The notes beneath the pieces are model-generated. The model was not told the DNA's origin and searched no databases. It saw only the letters and a program-made list of their open reading frames with translations. Below are positions 1 to 8,593 of a stretch of DNA of 37,636 nucleotides, in pieces (the first letter of the stretch is position 1; every line of letters starts with the position of its first letter). The stretch spans positions 1 through 37,636 of the forward strand of contig JABDNT010000026.1 in NCBI GenBank assembly GCA_013043685.1, in the 5' to 3' direction. This stretch comes from Flavobacteriaceae bacterium. Its GTDB lineage: Bacteria > Bacteroidota > Bacteroidia > Flavobacteriales > Flavobacteriaceae. The translations under genes and the position numbers were made by a program.

Positions 1-102
1 TCCATGCATGATAATTGGACCAAAGATGTTAAGGGAATCTATTGGGCCCTCAAAAAAAGAAGAAAGGACAAAAAAAAGGACAAAAATCGAGAATCGGAAT
101 AG
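1..102 (+). CDS. 3' end of an unrecognised gene (partial) with a lysine-rich C-terminus
   Basis: Frame 1 is open from the first base of the window to a TAG at 100-102 and encodes about 33 residues. It begins SMHDNWTKDVKGIYWALKK and ends in a strongly basic Lys/Arg/Asp-rich tail. The stop lies 2 nt before the ATG at 105 of the metallophosphoesterase gene, which is typical operon spacing and the main reason to believe the frame is coding. A basic tail of this kind often follows a last membrane segment on the cytoplasmic side, but no membrane segment is visible in the part shown. I do not recognise the family; sequence to the left of the window is needed to name it. Confidence 0.55.
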   Translation, partial: SMHDNWTKDVKGIYWALKKRRKDKKKDKNRESE

Positions 103-104
103 TC

Positions 105-1394
105 ATGCGCAGGTATTCGCTTTTTACTATCATTTTACTTTGTTTCGCTATTCTTATAGTAGACATCCTGAGCTATTATTGGTTGCAACGCATAACTAAA
201 CTACACGCTTCTACCGATCTAAAATTGGTGATCGACATCTTATTCTGGTTCTTTACCATCGGTTTAATGAGCGCTATTATCATTTTAAAAATCCGGATGG
301 ATAGCATTAGCGCACTTCGCAGACAACGGCTTATTTCTTCACTTTATGGCCTCGCAGTGGCTTCATTTGCTCCCAAGCTTATTTTTGTAATTGTTTTTTC
401 CATTCTTACTGCTATTAATTATGTCTTTTCTGAAGAAGCTTCAATAATCGTTGTTCCCATAATCGGTTTGCTGTCCGGTATAATCCCTTTCGTGATGATC
501 GTCTACGCGATATTCGTATCCCTGTATCGTTTCAGGCTGAACAATGTGAACCTGATTTTCGAAAACTTACCCGAAAATTTCGATGGTGTACGTATTGTGC
601 AAATTTCGGATCTGCACCTGGGTAGTTTCAACCGCCGGTATCATATACTGGAACGGGCATTCGACAAAATAAATGACTTGAATCCGGATTATATATTTTT
701 TACGGGAGACCTTGTAAATAACTATGCCTGGGAATTGGAAGGATGGGAATCGCTCTTTCTGAAACTGAAAGCAAACAGAGGGAAGTTTTCAGTGTTTGGA
801 AACCATGACTACGGAGATTACAGTGAGTGGCCATCGGAAGAGGCCAAAGAAGAAAATCTGAATGGTATAAAGAATTTTTATCAAGCCACTAATTTCAAAC
901 TCTTACTGAACGAAACTCATCTGGACCGAATTGGTGATGATCAAATAGCATTGATAGGGGTTGAAAATTGGGGGAATCCACCTTTCAAACAGTATGGCGA
1001 CCTCGAAAAAGCGGCCAGGGCTGCTCAATTTGCACCATTCAGGATTCTGCTGTCACATGATCCCACGCACTGGGCCGAAGAAGTTGCGGGGAAGGTGGAC
1101 ATAGCGCTAACCCTTTCGGGGCATACTCATGGTATGCAGGCCGGGATTCGTTATAGGAACAAGCAATGGAGTCCGGCGAAACTGAAATACAAACATTGGG
1201 CAGGTCTTTATGAAGAAAAAGGGCAATATCTCTATGTGAATCGGGGTATGGGATGGATGGGATTTCCCGGTCGGATTGGTATGCGCCCCGAGGTAACATT
1301 GTTCAAGTTAAAGACTGTTCTGAAGAATGAAGAAGCGGAATTATCTATTTTGGATGGATATCCGCTCGCTGAGCAAGCGCCAGGTGTAGCCTAG
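105..1394 (+). CDS. Membrane-anchored calcineurin-type metallophosphoesterase (YkuE/YaeI-like)
   Basis: The protein (429 aa from ATG 105) has about four membrane segments in residues 1-140 and then a metallophosphoesterase domain. The metal-binding signature is complete and in order: ISDLHLG (D169, H171), FTGDLV (D202), GNHDYG (N233, H234), SHDPTH (H318) and SGHTHG (H340, H342). Such enzymes use a two-metal centre to hydrolyse phosphodiesters or phosphomonoesters; YaeI/YkuE/LpxH-like members often act on lipid or envelope substrates, but the substrate here is unknown. An ATG at 42 would add 21 basic residues, but that stretch is the Lys-rich tail of the upstream gene read in another frame. 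ATG 105 follows that gene's stop by 2 nt and is preferred. The 3' end overlaps the convergent lipoprotein gene by 54 bp. Confidence 0.85.
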   Translation: MRRYSLFTIILLCFAILIVDILSYYWLQRITKLHASTDLKLVIDILFWFFTIGLMSAIIILKIRMDSISALRRQRLISSLYGLAVASFAPKLIFVIVFSILTAINYVFSEEASIIVVPIIGLLSGIIPFVMIVYAIFVSLYRFRLNNVNLIFENLPENFDGVRIVQISDLHLGSFNRRYHILERAFDKINDLNPDYIFFTGDLVNNYAWELEGWESLFLKLKANRGKFSVFGNHDYGDYSEWPSEEAKEENLNGIKNFYQATNFKLLLNETHLDRIGDDQIALIGVENWGNPPFKQYGDLEKAARAAQFAPFRILLSHDPTHWAEEVAGKVDIALTLSGHTHGMQAGIRYRNKQWSPAKLKYKHWAGLYEEKGQYLYVNRGMGWMGFPGRIGMRPEVTLFKLKTVLKNEEAELSILDGYPLAEQAPGVA

Positions 1395-1943
1395 CTCACT
1401 TTCCTTATCCAGATCGAACACAGAATAATAGCGATGCATCCGACTGGGGTTCGTTGGGTCCACTGAGATCGGTTGCAGTGTGTCCGGCTTATTTTCTTTA
1501 TGTATGGCCCATCCGTTTACCACTTGTACCCACTCATTATTCTTAAGTAAATACAAATAGTACTTGTTAAAATTAGGATCTTTTATCACCGATGTAACCA
1601 GCAACAGATCACTATCGAATTCAGGGAATCGAAGCGACATAATTTCAGCTCCATAACTTTCTTCGATCTCGAGGGATGGAGCGTAATCGTTTTCAAATTT
1701 AATGAGGGTACTGGCATCAACCGTATTCACATTATTCACATATCCGTAGAAGGCGGGAATTCCTGCCATGTAGTTTGCGGTTACAGCATCCTCCGGAATT
1801 GCAGGTTCGATAATAATTTCCTTGTTAGTGTTCGGGACCACGGTAGTGGTGTCACTATTAATGATCACAGTAGTAGATTTCTGGGGTGGTGTTCCACAAC
1901 TTAAAAGCAGGAACACCAGGATTGGGGCAAGAATAAATTTCAT
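1341..1943 (-). CDS. Small lipoprotein of unknown function
   Basis: This is a 200-aa protein with a lipoprotein signal peptide: MKF, a hydrophobic stretch, then the lipobox LLSC with C16 as the predicted lipidated cysteine. A Thr/Pro-rich linker (about 17-45) suggests an exposed tether, and the rest looks like a soluble domain I do not recognise. It is probably attached to the outer or inner membrane. The start codon shares one base with the stop of the universal stress protein gene (TAATG on the minus strand), so the two are likely cotranscribed and translationally coupled. The last 17 codons and the stop lie on the opposite strand of the end of the phosphoesterase gene. Confidence 0.7.
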   Translation of the reverse strand: MKFILAPILVFLLLSCGTPPQKSTTVIINSDTTTVVPNTNKEIIIEPAIPEDAVTANYMAGIPAFYGYVNNVNTVDASTLIKFENDYAPSLEIEESYGAEIMSLRFPEFDSDLLLVTSVIKDPNFNKYYLYLLKNNEWVQVVNGWAIHKENKPDTLQPISVDPTNPSRMHRYYSVFDLDKESELGYTWRLLSERISIQNR

Positions 1944-2764
1944 TAGATCTTAAACGTAATAACCGGCATATTCGCATGGTTCACCATATCTTCACTTATA
2001 CTGCCGTTGAAGAAATGGGACAAGCCTTTACGGCCGTGCGTGCTCATTCCGATGAGCTGTGCATTTATCTCTTTAGCGAAATTGAGAATACCCTTTTCAA
2101 CAGAGGTATCGTTATAAATATTCAAGGTGTAATTCACGGCTGCTGAACCTCTCACAAAAGCCTCCATCAGCTCACGGGCTTCTGCTGTGGTTTTAAATCC
2201 GCTGGGAGTATTGATCAACAGTAAATGTATGTGTGCTCCCATAGCCTTAGCAAACTTTTGAGCCTGCATAAAAGGTTTGCGGCATTCCTCAGAAAAGTCT
2301 GTTGCGAACACAAAATCGCGCACGTCAAATTGATCGTGGTCGTTCTTTATAACCAGCACAGGTATACTTGATGTGCGTACCACTTTCTCGGTATTACTTC
2401 CTATAAACATTTCTTTGAAGCCACTGGAACCGTGCGATCCCATTATAATAAGTTCGATGTCATGCCTGTCTACAACCTCTCTGATATCATCATAAATTTC
2501 TCCATGCCCTATGGTTTCATGAATGCTCAAATTTTGAAGGAACGGTTTTTTCAATAATTCTTCGAATCGTTTTTCCGCCAGTCTTATAAAGTATATGGCT
2601 TCTGGTAAACTTTGGGTGTCCCCTGTATTCGCGAGATGAATTGGAATCTCCGTGCTGTGCAGCAAGTAAATCTCCGCTTCGTTCTTGGCGGCCATTTTGG
2701 CCGCAATCTTTAAAGCGTTTTCAGCTTGTTTTGAAAAATCGGTCGGGACAAGAATTCTTTTCAT
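1943..2764 (-). CDS. Universal stress protein with two tandem Usp domains
   Basis: The protein (273 aa) contains two UspA-type domains, about 1-140 and 148-273. Each opens with the typical beta strand (MKRILVPTDFS; DFVFATDFSEE). The first domain carries the complete ATP-binding pattern G-2x-G-9x-G-S (GSHG, then GS nine residues later). In the second the first glycine is replaced (MSTHG, then GS), so ATP binding there is less certain. Tandem Usp proteins are common in Bacteroidota and are linked to survival under starvation, oxidative or envelope stress; the exact role here is unknown. It is the first gene of a two-gene minus-strand unit with the lipoprotein gene, and is divergent from rimP across 162 bp. 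Confidence 0.9.
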   Translation of the reverse strand: MKRILVPTDFSKQAENALKIAAKMAAKNEAEIYLLHSTEIPIHLANTGDTQSLPEAIYFIRLAEKRFEELLKKPFLQNLSIHETIGHGEIYDDIREVVDRHDIELIIMGSHGSSGFKEMFIGSNTEKVVRTSSIPVLVIKNDHDQFDVRDFVFATDFSEECRKPFMQAQKFAKAMGAHIHLLLINTPSGFKTTAEARELMEAFVRGSAAVNYTLNIYNDTSVEKGILNFAKEINAQLIGMSTHGRKGLSHFFNGSISEDMVNHANMPVITFKI

Positions 2765-2854
2765 GAATGGTCGGGATTACTAGTTGATTTCCATATATGA
2801 AGATACGAAAAATTTATCGGTTGACATTTGCTTTTATAATAGAAAAATATATGC

Positions 2855-2862
2855 TATATTTG
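2855..2862 (+). promoter_or_regulatory. -7 element of the rimP-nusA-infB promoter
   Basis: TATATTTG matches the Bacteroidota -7 consensus TAnnTTTG. A TTTG at 2827-2830 could be the -33 element, though the 24-nt spacer is slightly long. Transcription would begin near 2868, giving a leader of about 60 nt that contains the hairpin at 2888-2913. Confidence 0.6.
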
Positions 2863-2887
2863 CAGCGAATTTGGTACGTAACAAGCC

Positions 2888-2913
2888 GAGGGGACAATAA
2901 GTCCCCTCTTTTT
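2888..2913 (+). terminator. Terminator-like hairpin in the rimP leader (candidate attenuator)
   Basis: GAGGGGAC (2888-2895), loop AATAA, and GTCCCCTC (2901-2908) form a perfect 8-bp GC-rich stem followed at once by five T (2909-2913). It has the form of an intrinsic terminator but lies between the rimP promoter and the rimP ATG (2927). No plus-strand gene upstream needs terminating, since the usp gene runs the other way. On the minus strand the stem is not followed by a U-run, so it is directional toward rimP. The likely role is attenuation of rimP-nusA-infB. Confidence 0.7.
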
Positions 2914-2926
2914 ATAGCCAAAAATA

Positions 2927-3388
2927 ATGCGAGAGATAGTAGTAGAATTATTGAAGGAAGCATTAGAGCAAAAACCGGGGCTGTTTTTGATCGATTTGAA
3001 CATTTCCGAAACCAATCAGATTCGAGTAATAATTGATGGTGATGAAGGAGTAAAGGTGCAGGATTGTATTGACATAAGCAGGGCGATTGAACATAATCTG
3101 GACAGGGAAGACCAGGATTTTTCCCTGGAGGTCCATTCGGCTGGAGTTTCGGAACCACTTACTTTAATGCGTCAGTACAAGAAGAACATCGGCCGGAAAC
3201 TGAAAGTGAAGACATCAGAAGAAACGATTGAAGGAAATCTTACGAAAGCGGACGATACTTCTATCACGCTGCATTGGAAAACTCGTGAACCAAAACCTAT
3301 AGGCAAAGGAAAAGTAACCGTGCAGAAAGAAGCGGTAATACCTTATAGCGATATTGTTGAAGCAAAAGTGATGATAACATTTAACTAG
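2927..3388 (+). CDS. rimP: Ribosome maturation factor RimP
   Basis: This 153-aa protein matches RimP in length and architecture: an N-terminal alpha/beta domain with the [11 protein letters not shown] strand and the segment [13 protein letters not shown], then the signature [12 protein letters not shown], then a C-terminal beta-barrel domain from about residue 85. RimP binds the free 30S subunit and helps its assembly. The gene is first in the conserved rimP-nusA-infB operon, and nusA starts 6 nt after its stop. Expression probably starts at the -7 element at 2855-2862 and passes through the hairpin at 2888-2913, so it may be subject to premature termination. The ATG at 2927 fits the family N-terminus. 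Confidence 0.95.
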   Translation: MREIVVELLKEALEQKPGLFLIDLNISETNQIRVIIDGDEGVKVQDCIDISRAIEHNLDREDQDFSLEVHSAGVSEPLTLMRQYKKNIGRKLKVKTSEETIEGNLTKADDTSITLHWKTREPKPIGKGKVTVQKEAVIPYSDIVEAKVMITFN

Positions 3389-3394
3389 AATGAC

Positions 3395-4627
3395 ATGGAA
3401 AATTTAGCGTTAATCGAATCCTTTTCAGAATTTAAGGATGACAAACTCATAGACAGGGTAACGCTTATGGCGATACTTGAAGACGTTTTCAGAAACGCTT
3501 TAAAGAAAAAGTATGGGAGTGATGAAAATTTCGATATCATTATTAATCCCGATAAAGGTGACCTTGAGATCTGGAGGAACCGGGTTGTGGTTGCCGATGG
3601 TGAAGTAGAGGATGAGAATGAGGAAATTTCCCTTTCCGAAGCACAAAAGATTGAAGAGGATTTTGAAATAGGGGAAGATGTATCGGAAGAAGTGAAACTG
3701 ATCGATCTGGGAAGACGTTCCATTCTGGCCCTTCGCCAAAACCTTATTTCGAAAATACACGAGCACGATAATACAAACATATACAAGCAGTTCAAGGAAC
3801 TCGAAGGAGAGATATATACAGCCGAAGTCCATCATATCCGCCATAGAGCGGTCATTCTGCTGGATGATGAAGGCAATGAGATCATCCTTCCTAAAGACAA
3901 GCAAATCCCGTCCGATTTCTTCAGAAAAGGAGATAATGTTCGCGGAATTATTGAAAGTGTGGAACTAAAAGGAAACAAGCCTTCCATTATCATGTCGAGG
4001 GCAAACCCTGTATTCCTGGAAAAACTATTTGAACAGGAAATCCCTGAAGTTTTTGACGGACTCATCACCGTGAAGAAAGTTGTTAGAATTCCGGGAGAGA
4101 AAGCCAAAGTGGCTGTTGATTCCTACGACGACCGAATCGATCCTGTAGGAGCTTGTGTGGGGATGAAGGGTTCCCGAATCCATGGTATCGTTCGCGAATT
4201 AGGGAATGAGAATATCGATGTGATCAATTATACAAACAACCTGAACCTTTTTATAACTCGGGCTTTAAGTCCGGCGAGAGTTACCGCAATTAATATCGAT
4301 GAGGAAAGTAAGCGTGCCGAAGTGATTCTTAAACCCGAAGAAGTATCAAAAGCAATTGGTCGTGGTGGTCATAATATCCGACTTGCAGGTCAGTTAACAG
4401 GTTATGAGATAGATGTGCTTCGCGAAGGTGCAGAAGAAGATGTGGAGCTAAGAGAATTCTCCGATGAGATAGAAGAATGGATCATCGCTGAATTTCATAA
4501 AATTGGACTGGATACTGCCAAAAGTGTACTGGAACACGATCTTGATGATCTTGTTAAACGTACCGATCTTGAGCAGGAGACCATTCAGGAAGTTATCAAT
4601 ATATTAAAAGAAGAATTTGAAGAGTAG
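3395..4627 (+). CDS. nusA: Transcription termination/antitermination factor NusA
   Basis: The protein (410 aa) has the NusA order of domains: an RNA-polymerase-binding N-terminal domain (about 1-125), an S1 domain (about 130-200, with EGEIYTAEVHHI and the motif GIIESVELKG), and two KH domains (about 220-345). The KH region shows the signature DPVGACVGMKGSRI and, in KH2, the GRGGHNIRLA loop. The C-terminus (about 350-410) is short; the two acidic repeats of E. coli NusA (495 aa) are reduced to about one helical region. NusA modulates pausing, intrinsic termination and antitermination. It is the second gene of rimP-nusA-infB. Because the operon leader contains a terminator hairpin, autoregulation by NusA is a reasonable hypothesis. 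Confidence 0.97.
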   Translation: MENLALIESFSEFKDDKLIDRVTLMAILEDVFRNALKKKYGSDENFDIIINPDKGDLEIWRNRVVVADGEVEDENEEISLSEAQKIEEDFEIGEDVSEEVKLIDLGRRSILALRQNLISKIHEHDNTNIYKQFKELEGEIYTAEVHHIRHRAVILLDDEGNEIILPKDKQIPSDFFRKGDNVRGIIESVELKGNKPSIIMSRANPVFLEKLFEQEIPEVFDGLITVKKVVRIPGEKAKVAVDSYDDRIDPVGACVGMKGSRIHGIVRELGNENIDVINYTNNLNLFITRALSPARVTAINIDEESKRAEVILKPEEVSKAIGRGGHNIRLAGQLTGYEIDVLREGAEEDVELREFSDEIEEWIIAEFHKIGLDTAKSVLEHDLDDLVKRTDLEQETIQEVINILKEEFEE

Positions 4628-4681
4628 AAAAAAGATTAACTACTTTTATACAGATTTTTATAATTAGGAGAAAGCATTTTT

Positions 4682-7339
4682 ATGGCTGAAGTAAAAACAA
4701 TGAGGCTTAGTAAAGTACTTCGAGAATTCAATATCTCGCTGGATCGTGCCGTGGAATTCTTAAGTTCCAAAGGTTATGAGGTGGAGGCGCGTCCTACTAC
4801 CAAGATCACAGCCGAGGAATACGAAGTGCTTTTCGATGAGTTCCAAACAGATAAGAGTAAGAAGGTTGCTTCCAAGGAGGTTGGAGAAGAAAAGAGGAAA
4901 GAAAAGGAAGAACTCAGAATTGCTCGTGAAAAGGAACTGGAAGATAAAGAAAAAAAACAGGCCTCCAGAGTTATTAAAGCTGAAGCTAAGCTAGATGGCC
5001 CAAAACAAGTGGGCAAGATAGAACTGGACGATAAGAAACCTAAAAAAGAAGAAGTTAAGGAAGAAGAGTCTCCGGTAGAAGCAAAAGAAGAGGTTGTTGC
5101 GGAAGCGCCTAAAACTAAGGCTAAAACAACTGCAAAAAAGAAAAAAGAAAAAGTTGTTGAAGCAGAAGCACCTGCTGAAGAAGAGGTTGTCGAAGAGAAA
5201 AAAATAGTAGAGACCGCCTATCAGAAACTGGATGGTCCTAATTTCACTGGAAAAAAGATTGACCTTTCGAAATTCAAAAAGCCTGAAAAGAAGAAAGAGG
5301 AGAAAAAAGAGGACAGTAAGGATAAAGAGAAAAAGAGTCGTCGAAGAAGAATAAGTAAAGAGCCTTCCAAGGGAGGCGGAAGTCATAGAGATAACCGAGG
5401 CCGCCGCGGACGTAGCAATGTTCCTAAGGAAGAGCCAAGTGAAGAAGAAGTGCAAAAGCAGGTGCGGGAGACCCTTGAAAAACTTCAGGGGAAATCTTCT
5501 AAAGGAAAGGGAGCCAAATATCGAAGGGAGAAAAGAGATATTCACCGGCAGAAGTCGGAAGAGGAATTGGCTCAGCAGGAAGCTGACAGTACCGTACTAA
5601 AAGTTACCGAATTTGTAACTGTAAGCGAGGTGGCAACAATGATGAATGTACCGGTAACACAGGTTATTTCAGCCTGTATGTCACTGGGAATGATGGTAAC
5701 CATGAACCAGCGATTGGATGCGGAAACGCTAACTATTGTCGCCGATGAGTTTGGATACCAGGTTGAATTTGTAACAGCCGATATTGAAGAAGCAATTCAT
5801 GAAGAAGAGGATTCACCTGAAGATTTGGAACCACGTGCACCAATTGTAACCGTAATGGGTCACGTTGACCATGGTAAGACTTCATTGCTTGATTATATCC
5901 GTGAAGAAAATGTAATAGCCGGAGAATCCGGGGGAATCACTCAGCACATAGGTGCTTATGGAGTGACCCTTGAAAATAATCAGAAAATTGCATTCCTTGA
6001 TACTCCGGGTCACGAAGCGTTTACCGCTATGCGTGCACGTGGAGCTCAGGTAACGGATCTCGCTATTATTGTAATTGCGGCAGATGACGATATCATGCCA
6101 CAGACAAAAGAAGCGATAAGTCATGCACAGGCGGCAGGAGTGCCAATAGTGTTTGCTATCAATAAAGTTGACAAACCGACAGCCAATCCGGAAAAGATCA
6201 AAGAAGGTCTGGCCAACATGAATTTACTGGTTGAAGATTGGGGTGGTAAGATCCAATCGCATGATATTTCTGCAAAAACAGGTGAAGGAGTTAACGATCT
6301 TCTGGAAAAAGTATTACTTGAAGCCGAGTTACTCGAGTTAAAGGCCAATCCTAACAGGAATGCCTACGGTACGGTGGTAGAAGCTTTCCTCGACAAAGGA
6401 AGAGGATATGTTTCTACTATTCTTGTTCAGGGTGGAACCCTAAATATTGGGGATTATGTGTTAGCCGGTCAACACAGTGGTAAAGTAAAAGCCATGCAGG
6501 ACGAACGCGGTAAGAAGATCAAGAAAGCCGGGCCTTCTACTCCGGTATCGATCCTTGGATTGGACGGAGCACCACAGGCTGGAGATAAATTCAATGTATT
6601 TGAAGACGAGCGAGAAGCTAAGGATATTGCTAACAAGCGTATGCAACTGCAACGTGAGCAATCTGTAAGAACGCAACGTCATATTACCCTGGATGAAATT
6701 GGAAGGCGAATTGCCCTTGGCGATTTTAAAGAATTGAATATTATTCTGAAAGGTGATGTGGACGGATCTGTAGAAGCATTAACAGACTCTTTCCTGAAAC
6801 TTTCTACGGAAGAAATTCAAGTGAATATTATACACAAAGGAGTAGGTGCTATCACCGAGAGTGATGTATTGCTCGCTTCTGCTTCCGATGCGGTCATTAT
6901 TGGATTTAATGTTCGGCCGATGGGGAATGCGAGACAGATCGCCGACAAGGAAGAAATCGATATCCGAACGTATTCAATCATCTATGATGCCATCAACGAT
7001 CTTAAGGACGCGATGGAAGGAATGCTGTCACCGGAACTGAGAGAAGAAATCACCGGTACAGCAGAGATCAGGGAGACATTCAAGATCTCTAAAGTAGGAA
7101 CCATCGCAGGCTGTATGGTGACCATTGGAAAGATTTACCGTAACTCGGGTATCAGGTTGATTCGCGAGGGAGTTGTAGTCTTCACAGGGGAACTCGAATC
7201 GTTGAAACGATTTAAGGACGATGTGAAGGAAGTAGCAAAAGGATACGACTGTGGTATGCAAATCAAGAATTATAACGATATTAAAGAAGGAGACATTATT
7301 GAGGCCTTCCAGGAAGTTGAGGTTAAAAAGAAACTTTAA
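4682..7339 (+). CDS. infB: Translation initiation factor IF-2
   Basis: IF-2 (885 aa) is the GTPase that places initiator tRNA on the 30S subunit and promotes subunit joining. Residues 1-70 form an IF2_N-like domain, then a long low-complexity Lys/Glu-rich region (about 70-300) contains two similar KLDGP motifs ([10 protein letters not shown] and [10 protein letters not shown]), and a second IF2_N-like segment lies around 310-370. The G domain follows, with G1 GHVDHGKT at 393-400, G3 DTPGHEAF and G4 NKVD, then domains II, III and C2. The variable N-terminal linker is usual for Bacteroidota. Start ATG 4682 is supported by the conserved N-terminus [13 protein letters not shown]. The gene ends the operon and is followed by a strong terminator. 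Confidence 0.97.
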   Translation: MAEVKTMRLSKVLREFNISLDRAVEFLSSKGYEVEARPTTKITAEEYEVLFDEFQTDKSKKVASKEVGEEKRKEKEELRIAREKELEDKEKKQASRVIKAEAKLDGPKQVGKIELDDKKPKKEEVKEEESPVEAKEEVVAEAPKTKAKTTAKKKKEKVVEAEAPAEEEVVEEKKIVETAYQKLDGPNFTGKKIDLSKFKKPEKKKEEKKEDSKDKEKKSRRRRISKEPSKGGGSHRDNRGRRGRSNVPKEEPSEEEVQKQVRETLEKLQGKSSKGKGAKYRREKRDIHRQKSEEELAQQEADSTVLKVTEFVTVSEVATMMNVPVTQVISACMSLGMMVTMNQRLDAETLTIVADEFGYQVEFVTADIEEAIHEEEDSPEDLEPRAPIVTVMGHVDHGKTSLLDYIREENVIAGESGGITQHIGAYGVTLENNQKIAFLDTPGHEAFTAMRARGAQVTDLAIIVIAADDDIMPQTKEAISHAQAAGVPIVFAINKVDKPTANPEKIKEGLANMNLLVEDWGGKIQSHDISAKTGEGVNDLLEKVLLEAELLELKANPNRNAYGTVVEAFLDKGRGYVSTILVQGGTLNIGDYVLAGQHSGKVKAMQDERGKKIKKAGPSTPVSILGLDGAPQAGDKFNVFEDEREAKDIANKRMQLQREQSVRTQRHITLDEIGRRIALGDFKELNIILKGDVDGSVEALTDSFLKLSTEEIQVNIIHKGVGAITESDVLLASASDAVIIGFNVRPMGNARQIADKEEIDIRTYSIIYDAINDLKDAMEGMLSPELREEITGTAEIRETFKISKVGTIAGCMVTIGKIYRNSGIRLIREGVVVFTGELESLKRFKDDVKEVAKGYDCGMQIKNYNDIKEGDIIEAFQEVEVKKKL

Positions 7340-7357
7340 TCCTGAATTTTAAAAACT

Positions 7358-7382
7358 AAGGCGGCCAGTGGCCGCCTTTTTT
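7358..7382 (+). terminator. Intrinsic terminator after infB
   Basis: AAGGCGGCC (7358-7366), a 3-nt loop, and GGCCGCCTT (7370-7378) form a 9-bp GC-rich stem running into six T (7377-7382). It lies 19 nt after the infB stop and ends the rimP-nusA-infB transcript. On the minus strand it is flanked by A/T-rich sequence (TTTTTAAAA), so it may also stop readthrough from the DinB gene. Confidence 0.9.
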
Positions 7383-7396
7383 ATTACAAGGATGAG

Positions 7397-7424
7397 GTCA
7401 TTTCGAACGAATTGAGAAATCACA
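7397..7424. repeat. Single copy of a flavobacterial dispersed intergenic repeat
   Basis: The 28 bases starting GTCATTTCGAACGAATTGAG and ending AAATCACA closely resemble a short intergenic repeat that I remember being scattered through many Bacteroidota genomes, whose core is CATTTCGAACGAAGTGAGAAATC. The core can fold weakly through ATTTC and GAAAT. It sits between the infB terminator and the 3' end of the DinB gene, where both transcripts end. Only one copy is in the window, so the call rests on memory of similar sequences and not on repetition seen here. Confidence 0.45.
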
Positions 7425-7428
7425 CAAC

Positions 7429-8034
7429 CTATTTCTTTGGAAAATCCGTACTGTACTTTATTTCTTCTATTTGGCGAATATGACGTTCACTGTGAGCCGA
7501 CATAAATAGTACTACCTGATACGCATCTACTGTTCCAAATGGAAATTCCTGGACTCGATTTCTGAAATCAGCATCGCTGGAATTTACAAAGTCAATGTTC
7601 TTCAATCGAGCTGCTTTAAAGGCTTTAACGGTCGCTTCGTGCGAACCGTATTTACCGGTTGGTTCGAATGGTTTTTGTGTCTTAACTTTGTTGGACCTGT
7701 CTACCATCATAGCTATAAGATCTTTGTCTTCAACACTCACTTTATCTCTGTTTGCCGGATCGGCTTTGGTTTTAAGGAGTCCAAGCAGCATACCGGAGAA
7801 GGTATCTTCAGAGATCGCAATATGTTCAACACATTCTGCGATAGACCAGGATTCGGGTGTCATCTTGTAATTCAGTTGTGCCTCGCTCAGGCCGTGTAAC
7901 GCGATCATCAGATGATCGTGTGAATTGGTCATTTCGGATATTGCCATCTCGCGTTCTTCTTTAGTAAGGCCACTTTCGGACTCGGAAAAACTGAGCAACA
8001 ACATACACACAAATGGAAGGATTAGTCTTTTCAT
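7429..8034 (-). CDS. DinB-family protein with N-terminal signal sequence
   Basis: This 201-aa protein starts with a hydrophobic segment (MKRLILPFVCMLLLS) that looks like a signal peptide. A DinB/YfiT-like four-helix domain follows. Its features are WSIAECVEHIAISE (H71) and the C-terminal SAHSERHIRQIEEI (H181, H185), giving the three histidines expected for the family's metal site. DinB-like proteins are metal-dependent and many are thiol transferases (bacillithiol or mycothiol), but the substrate of this exported form is unknown. The signal has no convincing lipobox, so the protein is probably periplasmic. It reads toward infB and ends near the terminator at 7358-7382. The next minus-strand gene starts 131 bp upstream, so it is probably transcribed alone. 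Confidence 0.8.
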   Translation of the reverse strand: MKRLILPFVCMLLLSFSESESGLTKEEREMAISEMTNSHDHLMIALHGLSEAQLNYKMTPESWSIAECVEHIAISEDTFSGMLLGLLKTKADPANRDKVSVEDKDLIAMMVDRSNKVKTQKPFEPTGKYGSHEATVKAFKAARLKNIDFVNSSDADFRNRVQEFPFGTVDAYQVVLFMSAHSERHIRQIEEIKYSTDFPKK

Positions 8035-8165
8035 AATAAAGGATTTTTAAAGGATGTATAATTATCTATACTTAGACGAAGCTACATCCAAAACCTTGTG
8101 ATGAATTAACCAATAAATTGATAATGTAAAGAAAAAAGGGATTTATGGCTGTTTCTCACTGCCCG

Positions 8166-8567
8166 CTACTTACTCTTTTTGCGTTCTGGTTTAAGTATGA
8201 ATGCAGAGGAAAATTCACGCTGGATTTCAATAAGGGCTCTATCTGCTTCAAGACGTGTTGAGTAGTTACCCACCCAGACTTTGTAATTAGGGGTTTCGTA
8301 CTCTATGGAAGCAGGCCATGCAGCGTACAAATTTCTGTATTTCTTGATCACGGAGTTTGCTTTATTGAGTTCTCCGTAATACAGTTGAATGGTATACCCA
8401 TCGCTTAATTTGTTGTCCTTTTCCAAACTTTTCTTCAGTTTTAGCAATCGAGGAATTTGAGAGTCCTGATTCACTTTAACAGTGGCTTGCTGGGCTACCG
8501 CAATTTCAGAAGCAAAAACAATTAAAATACTGGAAATAAATATTTTAGGAATAATCGATAATCTCAT
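8166..8567 (-). CDS. Exported SPOR-domain protein
   Basis: The small protein (133 aa) has a signal peptide (about 1-25, cleavage near AVAQQ) and a C-terminal SPOR-like domain (about 58-126). The domain runs from YTIQLYYGELNKAN to YKVWVGNYSTRLEADRALIE and FSSAFIL, the usual beta-alpha-beta repeat. SPOR domains bind denuded glycan strands of peptidoglycan, so a periplasmic cell-wall role is likely but unproven. The gene is divergent from the act respiratory operon. Its own promoter is suggested by a -7 element on the minus strand at 8586-8593, about 20 nt before the start codon. It may be a fortuitous neighbour of the respiratory operon. Confidence 0.8.
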   Translation of the reverse strand: MRLSIIPKIFISSILIVFASEIAVAQQATVKVNQDSQIPRLLKLKKSLEKDNKLSDGYTIQLYYGELNKANSVIKKYRNLYAAWPASIEYETPNYKVWVGNYSTRLEADRALIEIQREFSSAFILKPERKKSK

Positions 8568-8585
8568 GAATTAAGTTATTGAATG

Positions 8586-8593
8586 CAAATGTA
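8586..8593 (-). promoter_or_regulatory. -7 element upstream of the SPOR-domain gene
   Basis: On the minus strand this reads TACATTTG, matching TAnnTTTG. It lies about 20 nt before the start codon at 8567, giving a leader of about a dozen bases. It overlaps the left arm of the inverted repeat at 8588-8613. No clear -33 TTG is seen. Confidence 0.5.

Noticed and set aside
42-104. Upstream start (ATG 42) for the metallophosphoesterase
   Set aside because: These codons overlap the Lys-rich end of the preceding frame, and ATG 105 falls just after that frame's stop and begins at the first membrane helix.
4900-5360. Repeat-like AAG/GAA-rich tract in infB as a possible nucleotide repeat
   Set aside because: It is the usual Lys/Glu-rich linker of IF-2; the codons vary and there is no unit repeated at DNA level apart from two KLDGP motifs.
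4991-5545. Minus-strand frame of 184 codons, rich in Phe and Leu
   Set aside because: It mirrors the AAG/GAA-rich low-complexity linker of infB, which reads as Phe/Leu codons in reverse. Not a membrane protein gene.
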